Source: Chitinophaga varians (lineage in GTDB: Bacteria > Bacteroidota > Bacteroidia > Chitinophagales > Chitinophagaceae). Taken from it: a stretch of DNA of 64,000 nt. Position numbers and translations under genes: made by a program. Position 1 is the first letter of the stretch; each line of letters begins with the position of its first letter. The notes below the pieces were generated by a model. That model worked only from the letters and a program-made list of their open reading frames with translations. It did not search any database and had not been told where the DNA came from. Where the stretch lies: the NCBI RefSeq assembly GCF_014529945.1, contig NZ_JACVFB010000004.1, positions 434,001 to 498,000 on the forward strand, read 5' to 3'. Positions 32,733 through 41,626 of this stretch are shown piece by piece.

Positions 32733-33158
32733 ATGAATCAGGAAGAACTCAAAAAGGCCCTTAGGATTTTAAAAACTAAGAAGATAACCCAGACAATGGT
32801 CGCCAAGGAATTGGGGATGAGTGTTGCCTATCTATCTCATGTTGTGAACGGAGTCAAGCCAATTTCTCAGAATTTTGAGGATATTTTTATGGTGAAGTTC
32901 GGGGCACACTTGACTGGTGTTGCGCTGCGTGAGTTTAGCCCTGAGAAGGTGTTAGTGGAGTTGGAGGCAATAAGGGCAGAAAACCAAACCCTAAAAAAGA
33001 TCATTGTGAACCTATTTGAAACCAGATTCACCAGCAGGCAGAATCTACCTGCTGATGAGTGGTTAAGCGAAATAGTGAAGCATCCAATGAATGAAAAGGT
33101 CATCGAGGCTTTAGAGAACGAGATTGAAGCAGCTGCATTACGGAATATGCAGGAATAG
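32733..33158 (+). CDS. XRE-type lysogeny repressor (candidate)
   Basis: 141 aa. N-terminal HTH: ILKTKKITQTMVAKEL and MSVAYLSHVVNGVKPIS (about 10-50). The C-terminal part has a coiled-coil-like AEIRAENQTLKKIIVNLFE region. No LexA-like protease motif, so it is not an obvious SOS-cleavable repressor. It is divergent from the early operon and adjoins iterated operator-like repeats. Confidence 0.75.
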   Translation: MNQEELKKALRILKTKKITQTMVAKELGMSVAYLSHVVNGVKPISQNFEDIFMVKFGAHLTGVALREFSPEKVLVELEAIRAENQTLKKIIVNLFETRFTSRQNLPADEWLSEIVKHPMNEKVIEALENEIEAAALRNMQE

Positions 33159-33639
33159 TAATCTGCGTTGGTTGTAGGTTGTTGTTCGCTTTGGTTGTTT
33201 TGGTAGGTGGTTTTACAGGCCCTTTCTTTTGGTTCGATTTCTTGCGCTGCATATCGGTTGCAATTTAGGGTGTTGGGATAATAGAGGGTTGTAAGTGTAC
33301 GGTAATAGCTACATGTGATGTAGTTTTTTGAGTTAAGCAATAAATTTTCGGAAATAGTGGTTGGTCGGCAGTACTGAAATTAAATTTCCGGTGCGCATCG
33401 TATATGCGTACTGCGGCGTATCCGCAAATATTCATCATAAACGGGTTGTGTCGGTTAAGAATATGAGTGCAAGCTACTCCGGTTTTTAAGATCATTGAAA
33501 ATTCAATTTCGTAACAGTTGTTAAGTGATTGTTATGGTAGCAAATTGTGAAAGCTAATTTAAGAATGTATAATTAATTCACCGTGAATATTTTATGCAGT
33601 TTTATGAATAAAGTATTCACCATTAATTTTAGATCCACT
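33159..33639. other. Non-coding stretch with a small operator-like repeat
   Basis: No convincing gene in 480 bp. Near the right end ATTCAC-C-GTGAAT (33576-33588) and a further TATTCAC (33614-33620) suggest a binding site for the downstream cargo genes. Otherwise nothing recognised. Confidence 0.35.
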
Positions 33640-34014
33640 ATGAAAAGAATTGTACTGTTGGCGATCCTATTCGCCCCCTACCTGGTAAGAGCTCAGAAAT
33701 TTTTTGTTGAAAAGAATGACGAAGGCTGTGAACGCCCTATAATCAACAAGCTGCTTGAGAAAAACATAAAGCTTGTATTCAAAGAAGATTCCGCTGACTA
33801 CATCATAAAGCCTATAATAAATGAGGTGAGGCGCGATAAGGCACGCGGGTACCTGCTTATTACCAACGCAAAAACAGGTGAAATAGCGGCAAAAACAGAG
33901 CAGGAGAGTGCCGTGTCAACTGTATATAACGGGCTACAGAATCCCAAGGTTAGAGTGGTAAATAAAATTGTTGATAGATCTTTGCTTAAAACCATTGAAG
34001 GTTTAACCAAATGA
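33640..34014 (+). CDS. Secreted protein of the moron cassette
   Basis: 124 aa from ATG 33640. Signal peptide MKRIVLLAILFAPYLVRAQ, then a small alpha/beta domain (NKLLEKNIKLVFKEDSADYIIKP, GYLLITNAKTGEIAAKT). Host-like secreted protein within the prophage, AT-rich. Function unknown; possible lysogenic conversion. Confidence 0.65.
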   Translation: MKRIVLLAILFAPYLVRAQKFFVEKNDEGCERPIINKLLEKNIKLVFKEDSADYIIKPIINEVRRDKARGYLLITNAKTGEIAAKTEQESAVSTVYNGLQNPKVRVVNKIVDRSLLKTIEGLTK

Positions 34015-34043
34015 GATTGTAGTATTAGAGATAAATTCCAAAT

Positions 34044-34865
34044 ATGAAGGCACTTTCTTGGTTGCTTTTAACCATTTTTTCGATTGTTTTTTTCTGTTGT
34101 AACAATTATCAACTTGAACCTAATCCGAAGGTCTATGATGATCTACCGATTGACCAGCAGAATTTTTCAGCCATCATCAAACGTGCTGAAGCCTACTGTC
34201 TATTGGACAACGAATTTAAAAGGGCAGAGGGGATTGATAGTATAATTAATGTCCTAAATAAGATTGCAGATTCGTCTATAGTAATTGGTTGGGTGGGAGT
34301 TGTTCGTGATTTCAAGGCGGATTTTGATGCGGTGCTGCCCGGAGTAAAAAATTGCGTGAGTTTTGACATCAGGGTAAATCCATTAGCTTCAAATGTTACT
34401 TATTCTTTTTCATCCGATGTTGTGATCAATAAAGATAGTTCAAAAACAAATTTCCTTTATAAGCAGTTGAGTGAAGCAAATTTGAAGGAAGGTGACACTA
34501 TACTGTTTGATGGCATTTTTTCGCTCTATTCTAAAGAGGATCGCACGGCGGTAAACTTCATCAATAAACCACTCAGCGGTTATCGTGATTTAGTTTCGCC
34601 ATGGTTCAAATTAGACTTAACGAGCATAAAGCATTTTAATGGTAGTTTTGATGATTCACTGTATCAGTTAAAGCGTTCGACTGACTCTGTGTATAAATAT
34701 GCTAAAATTATTTGCAATAGAGGGTTATACAATAGTGATGATGCAAAAGTATCGCTGAACAAAGCAATGACGGGGTTAGAGAAAAAGTCAAACGGCGAAG
34801 GTGCGGAGGGATTAAAATATTTGGTTAATCGTCGGGTTTTAAGGGAGATATTATTAATTAAGTAA
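34044..34865 (+). CDS. Lipoprotein of the moron cassette
   Basis: 273 aa. Hydrophobic N-terminus ending in a lipobox-like FFCCN (Cys18/19), so likely an outer-membrane or periplasmic lipoprotein. The body includes IVIGWVGVVRDF and GDTILFDGIFSLYS, suggestive of a small beta-barrel (OB-like) section. Function unknown. It lies 29 nt after the secreted protein gene. Confidence 0.65.
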   Translation: MKALSWLLLTIFSIVFFCCNNYQLEPNPKVYDDLPIDQQNFSAIIKRAEAYCLLDNEFKRAEGIDSIINVLNKIADSSIVIGWVGVVRDFKADFDAVLPGVKNCVSFDIRVNPLASNVTYSFSSDVVINKDSSKTNFLYKQLSEANLKEGDTILFDGIFSLYSKEDRTAVNFINKPLSGYRDLVSPWFKLDLTSIKHFNGSFDDSLYQLKRSTDSVYKYAKIICNRGLYNSDDAKVSLNKAMTGLEKKSNGEGAEGLKYLVNRRVLREILLIK

Positions 34866-34926
34866 AAATGATCGAACCCCAAAAGAGAGCCAATATTATA
34901 CGCCACCACGAAAAAGTCACTCTGGT

Positions 34927-35487
34927 ATGATTGACCCAAACGATTTTAATTGGCGGGCTACCTGTTATGATAAAGCGGGGCACGCCTTCGGAACTGCGGA
35001 AATTTATTCCAAAAGAATGCAGTTGCTTGAGAAGTGGATAAATTTCAATACAACACTTGGTATTGTTGTTCCTGTCTTAATAGGGGTTATTTTATCAACA
35101 TACAATGATCAAACCACCCGTGCTATTGTGTCTGTTTTTGCAGTGGTTCTTGGTGGAACTCAGCTGGTAATTTCTATTATAAGTCTGACATTCGGGTGGG
35201 AAGCTCGCAAATCTTATTACTTAGAATCAGCCATAGCAAACCGGCGGTTTTCGGAGAGGTATAACGACCTTTTAATGAATGCGACTTTTGAAGTACAAAA
35301 ATTTCGAGAAATAGAAGAAGAAGATAGAAGAAGAAACGACCTGGATGATAAATACCCCTTTTCCGATAAGGAGACAAGGCGTGCACACAGGATCGGACTG
35401 AAGCGATTTCAATTAGAGTGTGCTACTTGTCATGAGGTTCCTGACTCGTTGGAGTCGTCTGAATGTAATACATGTGGTAATTTTTAA
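34927..35487 (+). CDS. SLATT-like two-TM protein with C-terminal CxxCx(11)CxxC ribbon
   Basis: 186 aa. A pre-TM helix, two adjacent TM helices (about 42-60 and 66-90) and a following helix (YYLESAIANRRFSERYNDLL) give the SLATT-type two-TM effector layout. The C-terminus has CATC-11 residues-CNTC, matching what I recall as a described mobilome CxxCx(11)CxxC family. SLATT proteins are predicted pore-forming effectors in conflict systems. No nucleotide cyclase or sensor is nearby. Confidence 0.65.
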   Translation: MIDPNDFNWRATCYDKAGHAFGTAEIYSKRMQLLEKWINFNTTLGIVVPVLIGVILSTYNDQTTRAIVSVFAVVLGGTQLVISIISLTFGWEARKSYYLESAIANRRFSERYNDLLMNATFEVQKFREIEEEDRRRNDLDDKYPFSDKETRRAHRIGLKRFQLECATCHEVPDSLESSECNTCGNF

Positions 35488-35498
35488 ACTATACAACT

Positions 35499-35699
35499 AT
35501 GACGGAAAATGTAAAACAAATTCTAGCTGGTTATTTCAAATTAACTCCATCAGAACAGAGTGATTTTCAAAAAGCTCTTAAAGACGACGAGGCTCTATCT
35601 GGGCTCAAAAAAATACAGAATAGAGAAACATTCAATGAAAGTATAAAAAGGGCAACCGGTCCATCAGCGCAAAATCGTTGTGCCGTTTGTGGTAGATAG
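35499..35699 (+). CDS. Small CxxC-tailed partner protein
   Basis: 66 aa. Helical N-terminal part (LAGYFKLTPSEQSDFQKAL) and C-terminal CAVCGR. It follows the SLATT-like gene by 11 nt and ends just before a terminator, so the pair is probably co-transcribed. Function unknown. Confidence 0.55.
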   Translation: MTENVKQILAGYFKLTPSEQSDFQKALKDDEALSGLKKIQNRETFNESIKRATGPSAQNRCAVCGR

Positions 35700-35704
35700 A
35701 ATTT

Positions 35705-35730
35705 AAAAACCGGACAATTCCGGTTTTTTT
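35705..35730 (+). terminator. Rho-independent terminator of the cargo cassette
   Basis: AAAAACCGGA-CAAT-TCCGGTTTTT followed by more T residues. Confidence 0.8.
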
Positions 35731-35818
35731 AGCTACCTATATTTCTAAAACTATCGATAGTTCAAATATTTCTGAAAAATATGTAACTTTATTCCTGTAC
35801 CATAAACAGTTACAGAAC

Positions 35819-36085
35819 ATGAGAGGGGGAACAGTGGTTTATAAGTACGACCAATCCGGGCAGCTCGTCCACACCTACAAGAGCATTCGCCAGGCGCGCA
35901 AAACAGAAAAGGTGCGCCATTATACCATTCTTCAGGCGATCGACACCCATGCGCTTCTCAACGGCGCAGTATTCAAAATGGGGGAGCAATTCAAACGAAA
36001 CTTTAAGCCAGCGACAGACAATGCCCCCTGGGAAGGGGAGAACGGAATGTTTGATGTCAATGGGCTGCTATCTATGTCTTATTGA
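35819..36085 (+). CDS. NUMOD-like DNA-binding protein
   Basis: 88 aa. VYKYDQSGQLVHTYKSIRQA is the NUMOD1 pattern found in homing endonucleases and phage DNA-binding modules. No nuclease domain follows. It lies directly before the late promoter and terminase genes; it might be a late regulator or a packaging-site protein (inference). Confidence 0.65.
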   Translation: MRGGTVVYKYDQSGQLVHTYKSIRQARKTEKVRHYTILQAIDTHALLNGAVFKMGEQFKRNFKPATDNAPWEGENGMFDVNGLLSMSY

Positions 36086-36114
36086 TTTGGGAACCACATG
36101 CGGGACTAATTTTG
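36086..36114 (+). promoter_or_regulatory. Late promoter copy 1
   Basis: TTTGGGAACCACAT, 7 nt, TAATTTTG. TTTG and TAATTTTG fit the Bacteroidota -33 and -7 boxes with a 17-nt spacer. The same element recurs at 44956. Start codon of terminase small subunit is 20 nt downstream. Confidence 0.65.
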
Positions 36115-36133
36115 TGGAAAAGAAGTTGATCCC

Positions 36134-36964
36134 GTGGCGTTGGAGCAGAAGCAGAAGATTTTCATCAAGCACTATGTGAAAACAGGCGACCATATTGGCG
36201 CTTATCAGAAAGCTGTTCCCGGAACAAACCGCAAGGTAGCCGCAAGTTGCGGCAAAAGATGGCTGAAAAAGCCAGACATCGCTGCTGAAATCGCGCGGCT
36301 TTCTTCCGATTCAGTGGTCCCCTTAGTGGAAATCGCCAACTTTTCAACAAATACCACAGGTGCTCCTCGTAAAATGGACGCGAAGGAGAAGCGCTTCTGT
36401 GAGGAATACGTCATTGATCTCAATGCAACTCAGGCGGCTATACGTTCCAAGTACTCAAAAGCCAACGCAAGGAACATCGGCAGTGAGCTGCTGACGAGGC
36501 CTTACATCCAAGACTACATCCACGAATTAAACGATGCCCGCTCTCGCCGTACGGAGGTGACAGCGGACAATGTGCTGAAGGAGCTGGCCTGTATCGCTTT
36601 CGCCAAGGTGACGGACTTTGTCAGGGTAGAGAAGCAGGAAGTGCCTGCGAGGTACCAACCTGCTCGCGTTTCAGGCTTCGGGAAGGATGAAGACAAAGGG
36701 GAAGATGATATCCCCGAAGAGGAAGAAACTGAGCTGCAAACCGTGGTCACCATCTTCGAAACCGACAATGTCCCCGAACACCAGCTGCGGGCGCTGGCCA
36801 GTATAAAACAGGGACGTTCTGGCATTGAAGTAAAACTCCATAGCAAGGAAAAGGCCTTGGAGCTGATTGGCCGGCATTTGGGTATGTGGAATGATAAGCT
36901 ACAGCTTGGGGCAGATGAAGAACTGAAAAACCTGTATAAAACCGTGATGGATGGAAGTAAGTGA
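36134..36964 (+). CDS. Terminase small subunit
   Basis: 276 aa from GTG 36134. Two copies of the terminase_2-type helical N-terminal motif are visible: QKIFIKHYVKTGDHIGAYQKA and EKRFCEEYVIDLNATQAAIR (about 6-30 and 80-110), then VTADNVLKELACIAFA. An acidic segment (DKGEDDIPEEEE) precedes the C-terminus. It overlaps the large subunit gene by 14 nt. Binds packaging DNA and hands it to the motor. Confidence 0.87.
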   Translation: MALEQKQKIFIKHYVKTGDHIGAYQKAVPGTNRKVAASCGKRWLKKPDIAAEIARLSSDSVVPLVEIANFSTNTTGAPRKMDAKEKRFCEEYVIDLNATQAAIRSKYSKANARNIGSELLTRPYIQDYIHELNDARSRRTEVTADNVLKELACIAFAKVTDFVRVEKQEVPARYQPARVSGFGKDEDKGEDDIPEEEETELQTVVTIFETDNVPEHQLRALASIKQGRSGIEVKLHSKEKALELIGRHLGMWNDKLQLGADEELKNLYKTVMDGSK

Positions 36965-38522
36965 GGAACTGAAACAGGGACTGGCAGAGGTGCTGCGCAA
37001 AGGCCGTGAAGACTGGCCATATTTCGCGCGTACGGTATTTGGAGTCACGCTGGACCCGGAGCAGGAAGCCGTCTTGCGCTCTGTCCAGGTAAACAAGATG
37101 ACCTCAGTAGCATCGGGCACCGCACGGGGAAAAGACTTTGTGAGCGCTGTGGCGGCCCTCTGCTTTCTGTATCTTACCCCAGTGTTCCACAAAGGGGAGC
37201 TGGCGGAAAACACCAAGGTAGCCCTTACCGCTCCCACAGACCGCCAGGTAAAAAACATCATGATGCCGGAGATCTCCCGGCTTCACCGGAAGATGATCCG
37301 AAATGGTTTTCGCTTCATGGCGGGCCGGCTCACTGCTTACGACGTGAAGACCGACAACGAAGAGTGGTTTCTTACCGGGTTCAAGGCGGATGAAAACAAT
37401 CATGAGGCATGGTCTGGCTTCCACGCCGCCAACACCATGTTTGTGATCACAGAGGCATCAGGCATACCGGAAAACGTATTTGAAGCGATAGAGGGTAACC
37501 TGCAGGGCAATTCACGAATCCTTATAGTGTTCAACCCCAATACCAACGTGGGGTATGCTGCGCGTTCTCAAAAATCAAAGCGCTGGAACCGGTTCCGGCT
37601 CAATAGCCTGAATGCCCCCAATGTGGTCCAGAAGAAAACCACCATCCCCGGTCAGGTAGACTACGAGTGGGTGAAAGACAAGGTGGAATCCTGGTGCACC
37701 CCTATTCAGCAGTCTGACTTCCAGGAGGCCGAGGGTGACTTCTGGTGGGAGGGGGCCTGTTACCGGCCTACAGACCTATTTCGGAAAAAGGTATTGGGCC
37801 TGTTCCCGAAAGAAAGCGGCGACGCCCTGATCCCAGGCGCCTGGATAGAGCTGGCGAATAGGCGCTGGAAGGAGTTTGTAGCCAACAAATTTCCTCTCTC
37901 CAATAAACTCAGTTTAGGGGTGGACGTTGCCGGTATGGGCCGTGATAGTTCCTGTTTCTGCCCGCGGTACGGCGATTTCGTGGATCATCTCGAAATGGTA
38001 CAATCTGCCGGCAAGGCAGAGCATATGAAGATCGCCGGCCTGACGCTGAACAAAATCAAACAGCACAACGACGCCTTTACCGGCAAAGCGGCCAAGGCTT
38101 TCATTGACACCATTGGAGAGGGTGCCGGTGTGTACTCTCGTTTGCTGGAACAAAATATACCCGGCATCGTCTCCTGTAAATACTCAGAGGCGGCAGTAGA
38201 CAGCGGTGGCAAACCACTGACAGACGTAACTGGCCAGTTTCAGTTTGCTAACATGCGCGCTTACTTGTATTGGGCAGTCCGGGACTGGTTAGACCCTACG
38301 AAAAACGGAAAGGCAATGCTGCCGCCGGATGACGATTTATTCGCAGAACTGACAGAAGGAGAGTGGAAGTTTCAAAGCAATGGCAAGATCATTATAGAAC
38401 CCAAAGAAGACATTAAAAAGCGCCTCGGCAGGTCTCCGGACCGGTCCGATGCGCTGGCAAACACATTTTACCCTGAACCTCTGGAAGTGGTTGCACAGAA
38501 CCTTTCCGGTCTATTCTTTTAA
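36951..38522 (+). CDS. Terminase large subunit
   Basis: 523 aa. ATPase part with Walker A-like SGTARGKD (about 55) and Walker B-like MFVITEASGI (about 163). Nuclease part with GVDVAGMGRDSS (about 323), FIDTIGEGAGVY (about 385) and SPDRSDALAN near the end. Drives DNA packaging and cuts concatemers. Confidence 0.93.
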   Translation: MEVSEELKQGLAEVLRKGREDWPYFARTVFGVTLDPEQEAVLRSVQVNKMTSVASGTARGKDFVSAVAALCFLYLTPVFHKGELAENTKVALTAPTDRQVKNIMMPEISRLHRKMIRNGFRFMAGRLTAYDVKTDNEEWFLTGFKADENNHEAWSGFHAANTMFVITEASGIPENVFEAIEGNLQGNSRILIVFNPNTNVGYAARSQKSKRWNRFRLNSLNAPNVVQKKTTIPGQVDYEWVKDKVESWCTPIQQSDFQEAEGDFWWEGACYRPTDLFRKKVLGLFPKESGDALIPGAWIELANRRWKEFVANKFPLSNKLSLGVDVAGMGRDSSCFCPRYGDFVDHLEMVQSAGKAEHMKIAGLTLNKIKQHNDAFTGKAAKAFIDTIGEGAGVYSRLLEQNIPGIVSCKYSEAAVDSGGKPLTDVTGQFQFANMRAYLYWAVRDWLDPTKNGKAMLPPDDDLFAELTEGEWKFQSNGKIIIEPKEDIKKRLGRSPDRSDALANTFYPEPLEVVAQNLSGLFF

Positions 38523-38523
38523 C

Positions 38524-39213
38524 ATGATAGAAGACTATGAACAGCGTTTCCCCGGTAATGACATACACCCCACAGCGGTGATAGGACCTAACGTGACCAT
38601 GGGTACCGGCAATTACATCGGTCCTTACTGTGTAATCGGTATGCCTGGTGAGCACCGGGAGAAGTGGGGAGAAGACAAGGGTGTATTAATCGGTGACAGA
38701 TGTAAATTCACCGGGCATGTAACTATTGACGCCGGTATTGAAGGCCGTACGATGATCGGCGACAACGCTTTCATTATGAAACACGCGCACGTCGGTCATG
38801 ATGTTGTTATCTACCCCAACGTTACAATTTCATGCGGTGCCAAGATAGGCGGACATACTATCGTACAAGTAGGTGCGAATATTGGCTTGAATGCAGTGAT
38901 TCATCAAAAACACTCAATCGCAGCAAACGTAATGATCGCCATGGGGGCCGTGGTCACACTGAAGTGCCAGACCCGTGAGGAGTACATGTACGCCGGCAAT
39001 CCAGCGGTTGAGAAGGGAAGGAATAAAAAAGCCCCTTTTTACAAAACAAATTTACCTGGAAGCTATCAAACAGAGAATGTTAAGTCTTTTCCGCATGTAA
39101 TAGGCCCTGTTGATGTGAGGATAAGATGTGGAGACCGCACGCTGATTTATTCTGGCATATTTCAAGATGTGGATGAACACACTAAGAATCTCATAGTTAA
39201 ATCAAAGTCATGA
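38524..39213 (+). CDS. LpxA-like hexapeptide acyl/acetyltransferase
   Basis: 229 aa from ATG 38524, 1 nt after the terminase stop. Left-handed beta-helix hexapeptides (IHPTAVIGPNVTMG, IGPYCVIG, VLIGDRCKFTGHVTI) and a catalytic-type His in MKHAHVGHDVVI resemble UDP-GlcNAc acyltransferase LpxA. Location inside the packaging block suggests modification of host surface or virion sugars (inference). Confidence 0.82.
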   Translation: MIEDYEQRFPGNDIHPTAVIGPNVTMGTGNYIGPYCVIGMPGEHREKWGEDKGVLIGDRCKFTGHVTIDAGIEGRTMIGDNAFIMKHAHVGHDVVIYPNVTISCGAKIGGHTIVQVGANIGLNAVIHQKHSIAANVMIAMGAVVTLKCQTREEYMYAGNPAVEKGRNKKAPFYKTNLPGSYQTENVKSFPHVIGPVDVRIRCGDRTLIYSGIFQDVDEHTKNLIVKSKS

Positions 39214-39269
39214 TACGATTTTGTTTGTTTGCTCGGTGGTGATTTTTCATTTCTTGTTTAAATAATACC

Positions 39270-39542
39270 ATGATGAATGACTATAACAAAGTGTTTGATG
39301 ATTTCTGGAGAGATATTGTATGTAATCCTGATGGATCACTAAACTCAGAACAGGTCAAAAAAGAATTGGCTGACTTCAAATTTGTGATGGATCAAGTCCC
39401 TAAAGTGTACTGTCACGTAACAGGTGGTGTATTATCAAAGGTTATGTATCCAGCGGAAGTTGTAATCGCATCTGCTGATCAAAACTTTAACACACAATTG
39501 GAGCTTGAAATAAAAGAACGGAAGGAGGACGGGGAACTATGA
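39270..39542 (+). CDS. Small conserved phage protein
   Basis: 90 aa. The pattern KELADFKFVMDQVPKVYCHVTGGVLSK recurs in many phage genomes as a protein of unknown function. Overlaps the following glycosyltransferase gene by 4 nt. Confidence 0.7.
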   Translation: MMNDYNKVFDDFWRDIVCNPDGSLNSEQVKKELADFKFVMDQVPKVYCHVTGGVLSKVMYPAEVVIASADQNFNTQLELEIKERKEDGEL

Positions 39543-40375
39543 AAGTAGCGGTGCTGATGCTCAGTTTTGAGAGGTATGAAACATTGAAGCATGTGCTGGA
39601 GCATAACCTGGCCAATGCCGGCTATCCGTTTGACCTGTTCGTCTGGGATAATGGCAGTCAGGATGATCGTATACCTGAACTGATAAGATGGCATGAACCT
39701 AAGCATTTTTACCCGGCTAAGGAAAACAAAGGCATCGCGGCGCCATTAAACGATATGATTAGGTTCGCGTATAGTCTTGGATATGATGCCTTTCATGTGA
39801 TGGCCAATGACATATTGGAGCCGGACAACTGGTTGAGTGATAAGGTGGAGTTTATCAAGTTATTGGGGAAACTACATATACCATTGGTAAACGGGAAACT
39901 GCTCGGAAGCCCAAACCATACTACCGTTTCGAGCGGTATGGTTTCTATACCTCCCGGAGAACACAATTATCCGGAAGTAACACCATGTTTCGATGCTTCT
40001 GATAGACCAAACATCGTCGGGCCTATAAGGTATTACCCAGGTGACGTTATCGGCCAATTCTTGATCACGCGCGAAGTATACGAAGCTGTTGGCGCTTTCC
40101 GTGAGGATTTCGGCTATTACGGACCAATCGACAACGACTATAACGTCCGCTGTGCTGCCAAAGGGTTTGTGAACTACTACATTCCCGGCCAGTCCATCCA
40201 CCTGGGAGACGATAATCCCGGCTACGGGTATGATAAGGGCACCGTAGTGCAGGAAACATGGCCGCGGCACGTTGAAAATGTCTACCGGTATCTGGAAGAC
40301 CCAACAACGGCCTATATACCGCCGTCGGGGGAATGTACAATCAACATGAAACAGTTTGAAGATGGAAGAGATTAA
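39539..40375 (+). CDS. Phage glycosyltransferase (GT2-like)
   Basis: 278 aa. N-terminal VLMLSFERYETLKHVLEH and VWDNGSQDD, then ENKGIAAPLN, and a later GPIDNDYNVRCAAKG are typical of GT-A glycosyltransferases. No TM helix, so soluble. Probably glycosylates a virion or host surface component. Part of a sugar-enzyme insert between terminase and portal. Confidence 0.85.
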   Translation: MKVAVLMLSFERYETLKHVLEHNLANAGYPFDLFVWDNGSQDDRIPELIRWHEPKHFYPAKENKGIAAPLNDMIRFAYSLGYDAFHVMANDILEPDNWLSDKVEFIKLLGKLHIPLVNGKLLGSPNHTTVSSGMVSIPPGEHNYPEVTPCFDASDRPNIVGPIRYYPGDVIGQFLITREVYEAVGAFREDFGYYGPIDNDYNVRCAAKGFVNYYIPGQSIHLGDDNPGYGYDKGTVVQETWPRHVENVYRYLEDPTTAYIPPSGECTINMKQFEDGRD

Positions 40376-40580
40376 CCTATTGTGGGCAACAGACGCTCAA
40401 ATGGATGCATTGGGTATCGATAAAAAGCTGGTACGGGAGATGCGCGAAGATTCATACTTTAAGCGTGTTTTCAGGTTTGATAAAGCAATTGAAGACCTTA
40501 AATATGAATTGTTTAAGGAGTTTCACGATGGAGGCCTGTGGCTAATTGGGATGTTTAAAAAGTTGTGTAGTCATGATTAA
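40356..40580 (+). CDS. Small hypothetical protein between glycosyltransferases
   Basis: 74 aa (or from ATG 40362). Acidic and helical. It overlaps both flanking genes (20 and 8 nt). Function unknown. Confidence 0.55.
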   Translation: MKMEEINLLWATDAQMDALGIDKKLVREMREDSYFKRVFRFDKAIEDLKYELFKEFHDGGLWLIGMFKKLCSHD

Positions 40581-41607
40581 AGCGCTGGCACTATATCAGG
40601 ATGGTTCTGGCTGCGATTACCACCGCCTTGTTTTACCGTTTCAGTACGAGGATGGATACATTGATCATGAGTACAAAAACAGGTCGGATTTTGATATGGA
40701 TACGCAGTTGGCCGCTTCCGAGCTGGTGGTGTGGAACCGTGATTGTCCTATAGGGTTATCCTATATCACAGAACTAAAGGCGCGTTACGGGTTCAAAGTG
40801 GTGGTTGACCTTGACGACCATTGGGAGCTTTACCCACATCATTACCTGTACAATCGCTACCAGCGCCAGCGCATTCCGGAACTGATCATTAAAAACCTAC
40901 AGCTGGCCGACGCTATCACAGTGACCACTTCTCGCCTCGCCGACAAGGTAAAGCCGATAAATCCCAATGTGCACGTTATCCCCAACGCGCTGCCGTATGG
41001 ATTCGGCCAGTTTCAGGCTAAGAGGGTGCCGGCGGATATATTCCGGTTTATTTATGCTGGCCAGCGGTCACACCTACATGACCTGAAACAATTGCAGGGA
41101 CCACTCCGCCGCATTGCATCGGAACAGCACCGAAACATGGGCTTTACTCTTGCCGGATACAATCACCATTCCGAAGATAGAACCAGTACATGGCCGAAGA
41201 TGGAACAGATATTCAGCGCCGGCGGGGCAATGATTGGATACCAACGAGTGGAAAATAAACCACTTGGCGAGTATATGACCGTCTATGAAAATTCCGATGC
41301 CTGCCTGGTGCCGCTGGAAGGTAATGCATTCAATGCTCATAAATCAAACCTGAAGTTGCTGGAGGCTGGGGCCAAGACACTACCAGTTATCTGCCAGAAA
41401 GTGCCACCATATAGCGACTGTGACGCGCCGGTTTTGTGGGTTGAAAGACAAACAGACTGGTATAAACACATCCGCTACCTCGCTGCCAACAGGAGCGCCG
41501 CTGAAGATCTTGGCTTACAGCTTCACGATTGGGCTGTGAGTAACTACAACATTTTTGATCATAATAAAACAAGATTCGAACTATACACCCATATTATAAA
41601 TAGTTGA
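40573..41607 (+). CDS. Phage glycosyltransferase (GT-B/GT4-like)
   Basis: 344 aa from ATG 40573. Features include VVDLDDHWELYPHH, ADAITVTTSRLADKVKPINPNVHVIPNALP and a C-terminal GEYMTVYENSDACLVPLEGNAFNAHKSNLKLLEAG, the donor-site pattern of GT-B transferases. Soluble. Works with the other sugar enzymes here (inference). Confidence 0.83.
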   Translation: MIKALALYQDGSGCDYHRLVLPFQYEDGYIDHEYKNRSDFDMDTQLAASELVVWNRDCPIGLSYITELKARYGFKVVVDLDDHWELYPHHYLYNRYQRQRIPELIIKNLQLADAITVTTSRLADKVKPINPNVHVIPNALPYGFGQFQAKRVPADIFRFIYAGQRSHLHDLKQLQGPLRRIASEQHRNMGFTLAGYNHHSEDRTSTWPKMEQIFSAGGAMIGYQRVENKPLGEYMTVYENSDACLVPLEGNAFNAHKSNLKLLEAGAKTLPVICQKVPPYSDCDAPVLWVERQTDWYKHIRYLAANRSAAEDLGLQLHDWAVSNYNIFDHNKTRFELYTHIINS

Positions 41608-41626
41608 CCCCATTAATTGTTAACCC

